Positions 6,539 through 10,971 of a DNA stretch of 10,971 nucleotides are shown here, piece after piece; positions within the stretch are counted from its first letter, which is position 1; every line of letters begins with the position of its first letter. The position numbers and the translations under genes were made by a program. The notes below the pieces were generated by a model, which did not search any database, was not told where the DNA came from, and saw only the letters and a list, made by a program, of their open reading frames with translations. This DNA is from Acidobacteriota bacterium (GTDB lineage: Bacteria > Acidobacteriota > Polarisedimenticolia > Gp22-AA2): contig JACQNT010000238.1 of the NCBI GenBank assembly GCA_016202915.1, positions 1-10,971 on the forward strand, written 5' to 3'.

Positions 6539-7591
6539 CTAACTGCGCGCGGCGATGCGCCGGCGGACCTCGGCGCCGACCTCCCTCGTCCCCAGAGCGC
6601 CTCCGAGGTCGCGGGTGGTCCGCCCCTCACGGATGCAGTCGACCACCGCGTCCTCCAGCAGGCGTGCCTCCTCCGGCCTGCCGAGGTTCTCGAGCAGCAG
6701 CGCGGCGGAAAGGATCGCCCCCATCGGGTTGGCCACGTCCTTGCCGGCGTACTTGGGGGCCGACCCGTGGACCGGCTCGAACAGCCCGGTGCGCCCCGGG
6801 TGGAGATTGGCGGACGCGGCCAGTCCCATGCCGCCCTGGATCTGCGCCCCGAGGTCGGTCAGGATGTCGCCGAACATGTTGCAGGTGACGATCACCTCGA
6901 ACTGGGACGGGTCCTTCACCATCTGCATCGCCAGGGCATCCACGTACATGTGCGAGGCCTCGATGGCCGGGTAGCCCCCCGCCACCTCCCGGAAGGTCCT
7001 CTGCCACAGATCGTGCCCGAAGGTGAGGGCGTTGCTCTTGTCCGCCATCAGCACGCGGCGGCGCCCGCGCTGCGCGGCGAATTCGAAGGCGTGGCGGCAG
7101 ATCCGCTCCACCCCCTTGCGCGTGTTGACGTCCTCCTGGACCGCCACCTCGTCCGGCGTCCCCTTCTTGAAGATGCCGCCCATGCCGACGTAAAGCCCCT
7201 CGGTGTTCTCGCGGAAGATGACGAAGTCGACGTCGCGCTCCGTCCTTCCCTTCAGGGGGCACAGCCGATCGTCGAGCAGCCGGACCGGGCGGTAGTTGAC
7301 GTACAGGTCCAGCCCGAAGCGGATGCCGAGGAGGATGTCGGCGGCGTGCCGCCCGTCCGGCACCCGCGGGTCGCCGAGCGCCCCGAGGAGGATGGCGTCG
7401 AACTCCTGGAGCCTCTCGAGGGCCCCCGGCGGCAGCGTCTCCCCCGTCTTCAGGAAGTGATCGGCGCCGTATGGCAGCTCGGTGAACTGGAGCCGCATGG
7501 CGGTCCTGGCCGCGGCCTCCCGCAGGGCGGCCACCGCCTCCAGCGTCACCTCGATCCCGATCCCGTCGCCCGGGATCACGGCGATCCGCAT
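6539..7591 (-). CDS. Isopropylmalate/isocitrate dehydrogenase family beta-decarboxylating enzyme
   Basis: The 350-aa product is a Mg2+-dependent hydroxyacid oxidative decarboxylase. Visible active-site residues, by analogy with Thermus LeuB: Arg91, Arg101, Arg127, Tyr134, Lys185, Asp218, Asp242 and Asp246, with motif GGMGLAASANLHPG and the cofactor loop HGSAPKYAGKDVANP (275-289). The substrate loop ILLGIR (86-91) resembles the LL-x-LR of isopropylmalate dehydrogenases and lacks the Ser/Asn of isocitrate dehydrogenase. The cofactor loop has Lys280-Tyr281 where NAD-dependent LeuB has Asp-Ile; Lys-Tyr is the NADP-type pair in E. coli Icd. Substrate (isopropylmalate, tartrate, malate or other) is therefore open, and no other leucine gene is near. 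ATG 7591 is preferred over GTG 7594: it shares its A with the TGA of the preceding gene (TGATG) and has GGAG 5 nt upstream. Confidence 0.9.
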   Translation of the reverse strand: MRIAVIPGDGIGIEVTLEAVAALREAAARTAMRLQFTELPYGADHFLKTGETLPPGALERLQEFDAILLGALGDPRVPDGRHAADILLGIRFGLDLYVNYRPVRLLDDRLCPLKGRTERDVDFVIFRENTEGLYVGMGGIFKKGTPDEVAVQEDVNTRKGVERICRHAFEFAAQRGRRRVLMADKSNALTFGHDLWQRTFREVAGGYPAIEASHMYVDALAMQMVKDPSQFEVIVTCNMFGDILTDLGAQIQGGMGLAASANLHPGRTGLFEPVHGSAPKYAGKDVANPMGAILSAALLLENLGRPEEARLLEDAVVDCIREGRTTRDLGGALGTREVGAEVRRRIAARS

Positions 7592-7881
7592 CACCGCTCC
7601 ACGCGCGAGCGGAAGGCCCGCCGCGCCTCACGGAACGCCTCGTCGAGCGCCCCCGCCGCGGCCCGCCCGCAAAAGGAGCGCCCGCCGGGGAGCTCCAGGA
7701 CCGGCACCTCGTCCCGGTAGCGCGCCCAGAGATCCGCGCTGCCGCCGATGTCGACGACGCGCAGGGTCACCCCGTGCCGGCGCGCGCAGCGCCCCGCGGC
7801 CCGGTGCATGGCGAAGCAGAGGGGGCAGTCGGGGCGCGTGTAGAGCACGGCCTCCGGGGCGCCGCCCGCCGCCTCGCTCAT
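7591..7881 (-). CDS. Glutaredoxin-like thioredoxin-fold protein (CPLC)
   Basis: The 96-aa product has a beta-strand leading into a CxxC redox site, LYTRPDCPLC (13-22, Cys19 and Cys22), then VVDI (42-45), DLWARYRDEVPVLEL (50-64, with the cis-proline VPV typical of the thioredoxin fold) and a C-terminal helix. This pattern and length fit the glutaredoxin-like DUF836 group, small cytoplasmic thiol-disulfide proteins with few characterised members. A third Cys (Cys32) lies in the helix after the active site. The true start is ATG 7881, whose ATGA overlaps the VanZ stop; GGGAG is 9 nt upstream. A longer upstream reading in this frame runs through the VanZ gene and lacks family similarity. The end overlaps the dehydrogenase start. 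Physiological partner unknown. Confidence 0.85.
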   Translation of the reverse strand: MSEAAGGAPEAVLYTRPDCPLCFAMHRAAGRCARRHGVTLRVVDIGGSADLWARYRDEVPVLELPGGRSFCGRAAAGALDEAFREARRAFRSRVER

Positions 7882-8270
7882 GCCTCGGCGCTCCCGGCCA
7901 GCAGGCCGCGCCCCAGGTGCAGGGCGGCCAGGCCCAGGGCCGCCCCGCAGGCGTCGCTGAGGACGTCCACGTAATCCGCGAAGCGGTTCGGGGTGAACCA
8001 CTGCCAGATCTCGTCGGCCACGCCGCACGCGACGCAGAGGATGAACGCCAGCAGGAGCCGGCGCGGCGGCACCGGCCGGCTCAGACCGTCGTTGAGCGCC
8101 CGTGCCACCAGGAGCCCCAGGCCGAAGTACTCGGCGGCGTGGCTCACGTAGTCGGGGGACAGGCCGCTCCAGGGGACCTGCGACAGGCTGGAGAGATAGA
8201 AGATGACCACGACGTAGATGACGAGAGGCGCCCAGATCCAGAGGGCGTGGCCCGCTCCCGGCGAACGCAT
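7878..8270 (-). CDS. VanZ family membrane protein
   Basis: The 130-aa product has four hydrophobic segments (about 9-29, 45-60, 71-86, 103-125). It shows the VanZ-family conserved polar residues: SHAAEYFGLG (43-52, His44 and Glu47), then DEIWQWFTPNRFADYVDVLSDACG (86-109: Asp86, Glu87, Gln90, Arg96, Asp102, Asp106). VanZ itself gives low-level teicoplanin resistance, but most family members sit in non-resistance contexts and have no known role; I do not infer resistance here. It starts with ATG 8270 sharing its A with the TGA of the 59-aa gene (TGATG), with no clear Shine-Dalgarno site, so translation probably depends on coupling. Its end overlaps the glutaredoxin-like gene by 4 nt (ATGA). Confidence 0.88.
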   Translation of the reverse strand: MRSPGAGHALWIWAPLVIYVVVIFYLSSLSQVPWSGLSPDYVSHAAEYFGLGLLVARALNDGLSRPVPPRRLLLAFILCVACGVADEIWQWFTPNRFADYVDVLSDACGAALGLAALHLGRGLLAGSAEA

Positions 8271-8449
8271 CAGCGCAGGGGGAAGGGATACATCACGTAG
8301 GCCAGGATCAGGGAGAGGACGATCATCGATCCGCCCAGGATCAGGATGACGCGCAGGCGATCCCTGGTCTCGTTCTGGGTCAGGAAGGCGAAGAACACGG
8401 CGACGAGCGCCGAGAAGATCGCCATATTGAGGAAGTGGCTGCGGATCAT
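8270..8449 (-). CDS. Small (59-aa) two-helix membrane protein, function unknown
   Basis: Reading from ATG 8449 gives a 59-aa protein ending in YPFPLR before a TGA at 8270-8272. Two hydrophobic segments (about 8-24 and 33-54) flank a short charged loop QNETRDRLR (25-33), the layout of a helical hairpin in the inner membrane. Support for it being real: GGGGAGG (8454-8460) 4 nt before the ATG, position in an otherwise empty 193-nt gap of a compact operon, 14 nt after the preceding stop, and a TGATG overlap with the VanZ gene. The hydrophobic pattern would not be expected from chance reading of GC-rich DNA. I do not recognise the family. It may be a partner of the TM2-like membrane protein just upstream. 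Confidence 0.85.
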   Translation of the reverse strand: MIRSHFLNMAIFSALVAVFFAFLTQNETRDRLRVILILGGSMIVLSLILAYVMYPFPLR

Positions 8450-8453
8450 CCCG

Positions 8454-8460
8454 CCTCCCC
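8454..8460 (-). promoter_or_regulatory. Ribosome binding site of the 59-aa gene
   Basis: GGGGAGG on the minus strand, 4 nt before ATG 8449. It is a strong site and the main evidence that fixes the start of the small gene. Confidence 0.7.
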
Positions 8461-8463
8461 GGG

Positions 8464-8940
8464 TCAGTCCTTGCGGCCGACGGCGATGTCGAAAGTGTCC
8501 AGGATCAGGAGGATGTTCATCAGCCCGGCCGTGAGGAGAAAGGCGTTGCCGTACTCGTAGGTCACGCTCCGCACGCGGTCCCTCAGCCTGCCGGTCAGCT
8601 CGACGCGCTCCGGGTGGTTCTCCTCGCGCGGCAGGAGGTAGACGATCCTCCCGTAGGTGCGCTGGCGGCTCAGAAGCTCGATCGGGCCGGTGGCCACGTT
8701 GTCGAAGGTGGCCAGATAGGTCAGGGCTTGGCCCCGGTCGACGAGCGAGGCGGCCCCGTCCGAGGCGATACCGAGCCCGAAGGTGGCCAGCACGACGACG
8801 CAGAAGACGGCCCCCCGCCCCTTCCTCCCCAGGTAGACATGGCCCAGGCCGGGCAGGAACCAGGCCAGCAGGCAGGACACGAGGGAGCGGGCCGCAGAGC
8901 CGGGCTTCGGCGCCGGCGCTGCGGGGACGGCGTCGGACAC
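8464..8940 (-). CDS. TM2-like membrane protein of unknown function (possibly DUF6677)
   Basis: The 158-aa product begins with a Pro/Ala-rich cytoplasmic stretch. A helix pair follows (about 19-37 and 43-60) joined by LPGLGHVYLGRKGRG (29-43), the G.G..YLG pattern seen in TM2-domain proteins. A non-hydrophobic central region (about 61-127) is rich in charged residues. The C-terminus is a further membrane segment (134-147) beginning at YEYGN (128-132) and ending LDTFDIAVGRKD. I believe this matches the uncharacterised DUF6677 family, but cannot confirm without a profile search. The GTG start at 8940 lies 3 nt after the rplI stop; AAGGAG at 8947-8952 sits inside the end of rplI, so translation is coupled to bL9. 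No function can be assigned. Confidence 0.82.
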   Translation of the reverse strand: MSDAVPAAPAPKPGSAARSLVSCLLAWFLPGLGHVYLGRKGRGAVFCVVVLATFGLGIASDGAASLVDRGQALTYLATFDNVATGPIELLSRQRTYGRIVYLLPREENHPERVELTGRLRDRVRSVTYEYGNAFLLTAGLMNILLILDTFDIAVGRKD

Positions 8941-8943
8941 CGG

Positions 8944-9387
8944 CTACTCCTTCACCACCCAGACCTTCACTTCGGCCCTGACCTCCGGGTGCAGCTTGAT
9001 CGGCACGCTGTAGATCCCCAGGCTCTTGATCGGCTCCCCGATCTGGATGCGGCGCTTGTCGACCGCGATCCCTTCGCGCTCCAGGTACTCGGCGATGTCC
9101 GCGGCCGTCACCGATCCGTAGAGGACATCGTGCTCACCCACTTTCCGGACCAGGGTGCAGGAGACCGCCCCGATGCGCCGGGCGAGGTTTTCCATCTCCT
9201 CCTTCTCCTTCGCCACGCGCACCACGTAGCGGCGCCTCTCGCGATCGATCGTCTTCAGATTGCCGTCGGTCGCGAGCAGGGCCTTGCCCTTGGGCAGGAG
9301 GAAATTGCGGGCATAGCCGTCGGCGACCTTGACGATCGCGCCGCGCCGCCCCAGCTTGTCGATGTCCTCTTTCAGCACCACGCGCAT
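8944..9387 (-). CDS. rplI: 50S ribosomal protein bL9
   Basis: The 147-aa product has the full bL9 layout: an N-terminal RNA-binding domain (MRVVLKEDIDKLGRRGAIVKVADGYARNFLLPKGKA, first 20 residues diagnostic), a long charged connecting helix (about 41-75, ERRRYVVRVAKEKEEME), and a C-terminal domain with LYGSVTAADIAEYL and KSLGIYSVPIKLHPEV. Length matches the family. bL9 binds 23S rRNA near the L1 stalk and influences reading-frame fidelity. The start has GGAG about 9 nt upstream and lies 25 nt after rpsR, the normal rpsF-rpsR-rplI order. There is no replicative helicase gene after it (dnaB follows in many bacteria); the membrane-protein block takes that place. Confidence 0.98.
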   Translation of the reverse strand: MRVVLKEDIDKLGRRGAIVKVADGYARNFLLPKGKALLATDGNLKTIDRERRRYVVRVAKEKEEMENLARRIGAVSCTLVRKVGEHDVLYGSVTAADIAEYLEREGIAVDKRRIQIGEPIKSLGIYSVPIKLHPEVRAEVKVWVVKE

Positions 9388-9412
9388 GATCGGCTCCGGG
9401 TCACGTGCCCCC

Positions 9413-9697
9413 TCAGTCGGAGGTGAACGGGATGAGCGCCATGATCCGCGCTCTCTTGATCGCCTGCATCAGCTTCCGCTGGTGCTTGGAGCAGGTCCCC
9501 GAGATCCGCCGGGGGAAGATCTTGGCGCGCTCGGGGGTGAAGGCCTGGAGCAGGCGCAGGTCCTTGTAGTCGATGAACTTGATCTTCTCGTCGCAGAATT
9601 TGCAAAACTTCTTCTTGCGGAACAGGAACTTCTTCTTGAACTGCTTCTTGCGGCCACGGTCCTGCCCGCGGCCGCCCCGCCCACCCATGGTGCGCAT
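9413..9697 (-). CDS. rpsR: 30S ribosomal protein bS18 (zinc-type, C+)
   Basis: The 94-aa product has the bS18 core: IDYKDLRLLQAFTPERAKIF, then PRRISGTCSKHQRKLMQAIK, ending RARIMALIPFTSD. It carries a zinc-ribbon set, Cys32-x2-Cys35 and Cys69-x2-His72, so it is the C+ paralogue form rather than the zinc-free form. About 30 N-terminal residues are a Gly/Arg/Lys-rich basic extension (GGRGGRGQDRGRKK). bS18 binds the 30S platform as a heterodimer with bS6, encoded immediately upstream. ATG 9697 is chosen because GGAGGAG (9705-9711) lies 7 nt before it; ATG 9688 is the alternative. No ssb gene separates rpsF and rpsR, unlike in many Firmicutes. Confidence 0.98.
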   Translation of the reverse strand: MRTMGGRGGRGQDRGRKKQFKKKFLFRKKKFCKFCDEKIKFIDYKDLRLLQAFTPERAKIFPRRISGTCSKHQRKLMQAIKRARIMALIPFTSD

Positions 9698-9712
9698 GTC
9701 GGCGCTCCTCCG

Positions 9713-10081
9713 TTACGGCGCGAAACCCGCCTCGGGCGCGATCTCCTCGCGCTCCGGGCGCGGCTTCATCATCGGCGACGGCCCCAGCTGGGCCTCGTTC
9801 TCAACCCGCACCGTCAGGTGGCGCAGGATCCGGTCGTTCATCCGGTAACGCCTGTCTAGCTCCTTGACGAGCGCCGCGGGGCACTCAAGCACCATGAGGA
9901 TGTAGAACCCCTCCTCGTGCCTCATGATCGGATAGGCCAGCCGCCGCTTCCCCCACTTCTCGACCTTCAGCACCCTGGCGCTCGACGCGGCGGCCAGCTG
10001 CTCGAACCCCTTGAGGATCTCGTCGATCTCCTCCTCCGAGAACGTCGGCTCGGCGATGAACATCGTTTCGTATTGTAGCAT
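9713..10081 (-). CDS. rpsF: 30S ribosomal protein bS6
   Basis: The 122-aa product matches bS6: MLQYETMFIAEPTFSEEEID at the N-terminus, VEKWGKRRLAYPIMRHEEGFY in the middle (KWGKRRLAYPI is diagnostic), and YRMNDRILRHLTVRVE near the end of the fold. A Pro/Glu-rich tail of about 25 residues follows (PMMKPRPEREEIAPEAG). It partners bS18 in the small subunit. It starts 19 nt after the pth stop, with a purine-rich GAGAGGGAA about 10 nt upstream. That gap is too short for the structured S6:S18-binding leader known in front of rpsF in many bacteria. Confidence 0.97.
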   Translation of the reverse strand: MLQYETMFIAEPTFSEEEIDEILKGFEQLAAASSARVLKVEKWGKRRLAYPIMRHEEGFYILMVLECPAALVKELDRRYRMNDRILRHLTVRVENEAQLGPSPMMKPRPEREEIAPEAGFAP

Positions 10082-10100
10082 CCCTGGATTCCCTCTCTTT

Positions 10101-10697
10101 CTAGACGCTCTCGCCGGGCTGTCCCGGCGTTCGCCTGCGCCTGTTGAAACGGTTCATCGCAGCCGCGATCCCCTGCTCCAGGGCCACCCCGGCGCTGTCG
10201 GCGGCCCGGGCGATGATCTCGGGGAGCCGCTCCCGTTCCTCCGGCCGGAACGGCGCCAGAACGAAGTCGGCGTGGTTCGCCCCCGGGTCGGCCGGACCCA
10301 CCCCGACGCGCACCCTCGGAAAATCGCGCGTCCCGAGCGCCTCGATGATCGAGAGCAGGCCGTTGTGGCCCCCGTGGCTTCCGCGCGCCCTGACCCGGAT
10401 CGTCCCGAGATCCAGGTACAGGTCGTCGCAGACCACCAGGAGATCCTCAGGGGCCGCCGCGGCCGCGTCCAGCAGCGCGATCGCCGCCGCCCCGCTCCGG
10501 TTCATGTAGGTCAAGGGGCGCGCCACCAGGACCGCGCTCCGCCCGATGGTGACCCGGCACATCAGCGAGCCCGCCCGCCTCTCCTGGCCCGGCCGGCCCG
10601 CCCGCCGGATGACTTCCTCGGCCACGAGGTAACCGATGTTGTGCCGGGTGGAAGCGTACTCTTGACCCGGATTGCCCAGGCCGACGAGGACCTTCAC
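10101..10697 (-). CDS. pth: Peptidyl-tRNA hydrolase
   Basis: The 198-aa product cleaves peptidyl-tRNA released by stalled ribosomes, in the cytoplasm. Signatures: VGLGNPGQEYASTRHNIGY (5-23; Asn9 and catalytic His19), RPLTYMNRSG (60-69, Asn66), CDDLYLDLG (90-98, Asp91) and GSHGGHNGLLSIIEALGT (Asn112). Length matches E. coli Pth (194 aa). The frame is open further upstream, but GTG 10697 begins exactly at the conserved N-terminus and has GGAGAGG (10706-10712) 8 nt upstream. It lies 22 nt after the bL25 stop; rplY-pth is a common bacterial pair. Confidence 0.97.
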   Translation of the reverse strand: MKVLVGLGNPGQEYASTRHNIGYLVAEEVIRRAGRPGQERRAGSLMCRVTIGRSAVLVARPLTYMNRSGAAAIALLDAAAAAPEDLLVVCDDLYLDLGTIRVRARGSHGGHNGLLSIIEALGTRDFPRVRVGVGPADPGANHADFVLAPFRPEERERLPEIIARAADSAGVALEQGIAAAMNRFNRRRRTPGQPGESV

Positions 10698-10705
10698 CTC
10701 GCGAG

Positions 10706-10712
10706 CCTCTCC
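10706..10712 (-). promoter_or_regulatory. Ribosome binding site that fixes the pth start
   Basis: GGAGAGG on the minus strand lies 8 nt before GTG 10697, in the 22-nt gap after the bL25 stop. It supports the GTG start over an upstream ATG that would overlap the end of bL25. Confidence 0.7.
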
Positions 10713-10719
10713 GGGGTCC

Positions 10720-10971
10720 CTACTTCTTCCCTTCGGGCTTCTTGGCCTCCTTCTTCTTGGCCTCCTCCTCACCGGCCGGCGCCGACTCCTCCGCTTCGGC
10801 CACCGCCTTGCCCTTCTTGATGACCTCGGGTTCGGTCGGCGGCGCGACCGCCGCCTCGGCGGCCGGCGCCGACTCCTCCTTCGCCGGCGGGCTGACCACG
10901 ACCAGGGTCTGGTCCGGCTCGCTCAGGACCCGGTACGTGTCGCTCTTCGGCAGGTCCGAGACGCGCAGGGC
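10720..10971 (-). CDS. rplY: 50S ribosomal protein bL25 (Ctc/RplY type), C-terminal part only
   Basis: Minus-strand reading from the right edge gives 83 residues before a TAG at 10720-10722. They begin LRVSDLPKSDTYRVLSEPDQ and continue TLVVVSPPAKEE, the end of the TL5/CTC C-terminal domain of long-form bL25. PEVIKKGK, the usual motif near the family C-terminus, follows. The tail is low complexity: ESAPA occurs twice in Ala/Glu/Pro-rich stretches, and the protein ends in EEEAKKKEAKKPEGKK. bL25 binds 5S rRNA; the long form with this domain is the general-stress CTC type. The N-terminal 5S-binding domain and start lie outside the window. It is followed 22 nt later by pth, the usual partner. Confidence 0.93.
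   Translation of the reverse strand, partial: ALRVSDLPKSDTYRVLSEPDQTLVVVSPPAKEESAPAAEAAVAPPTEPEVIKKGKAVAEAEESAPAGEEEAKKKEAKKPEGKK

Noticed and set aside
6515..6545. Possible bidirectional terminator between the convergent genes
   Set aside because: GGGGTCCCC (6520-6528) is a palindrome with too small a loop and has no T-run; the gap is only 7 nt.
5212..6630. Minus-strand open frame of 472 aa opposite the beta-propeller gene
   Set aside because: The plus frame has a signal peptide, ribosome binding site and blade repeats; the minus frame has none and runs into the dehydrogenase gene.
7878..8270. VanZ-family gene as a glycopeptide-resistance gene
   Set aside because: No vanA/H/X/R/S genes are nearby and the family is broad; context is a ribosomal-protein operon.
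10723..10890. Repetitive Lys/Glu/Ala-coding stretch as a DNA repeat or recombination site
   Set aside because: It is the low-complexity C-terminal tail of bL25 in frame, a common feature of the family.

Overview
The window (about 11 kb, very GC-rich, tightly packed) is a core bacterial chromosome segment of housekeeping genes. Gene order, the C+ (zinc-type) bS18, a RDHGG-type AspRS and a YEYGN-ending membrane protein beside bL9 suggest an Acidobacteriota-like or deltaproteobacteria-like lineage. That placement is inference; no rRNA or marker alignment is available here. All genes are on the minus strand except one secreted beta-propeller gene at 5293-6531. No stretch over 300 bases lacks a gene, and I see no tRNA, rRNA, insertion sequence, CRISPR array or phage gene.

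Right part, in transcription order (right to left): the C-terminal end of bL25 (rplY), pth, rpsF (bS6), rpsR (bS18), rplI (bL9), then a tail of membrane and redox genes. The tail holds a 158-aa TM2-like membrane protein, a 59-aa two-helix membrane protein (8270-8449), a VanZ-family protein, a small glutaredoxin-like protein and an isopropylmalate/isocitrate-dehydrogenase-family enzyme. Gaps are 3-25 nt or start/stop overlaps (TGATG, ATGA, TGATG), so this looks like one long operon whose promoter lies right of the window. The ribosomal genes serve ribosome assembly and peptidyl-tRNA recycling; the function of the tail is mostly unknown.

Middle: the dehydrogenase ends convergently, 7 nt from the end of the plus-strand beta-propeller gene. 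A 175-nt divergent intergenic region (5118-5292) separates that gene from hisS. It carries a perfect TATAAT for the propeller gene and an extended -10 (TGCTATTCT) for hisS. hisS overlaps aspS by 8 nt, giving an aminoacyl-tRNA synthetase pair.

Left part: a near-consensus sigma70 promoter (TTGACA, 17 nt, TGC-TAATTT) lies between aspS and phoH. It drives phoH and then a 7TM-HD (PgpH/YqfF-type) gene whose extracellular domain runs off the left edge. phoH followed by a 7TM-HD gene is a widespread bacterial arrangement, usually continuing to ybeY.

Nothing here amounts to a clearly new biological system. The items most worth a second look are the 59-aa coupled membrane protein and its TM2-like partner in a ribosomal operon, the NADP-like Lys-Tyr pair in an otherwise isopropylmalate-type dehydrogenase, the Arg/Gly-rich PhoH tail, and the promoter that resets the phoH start.
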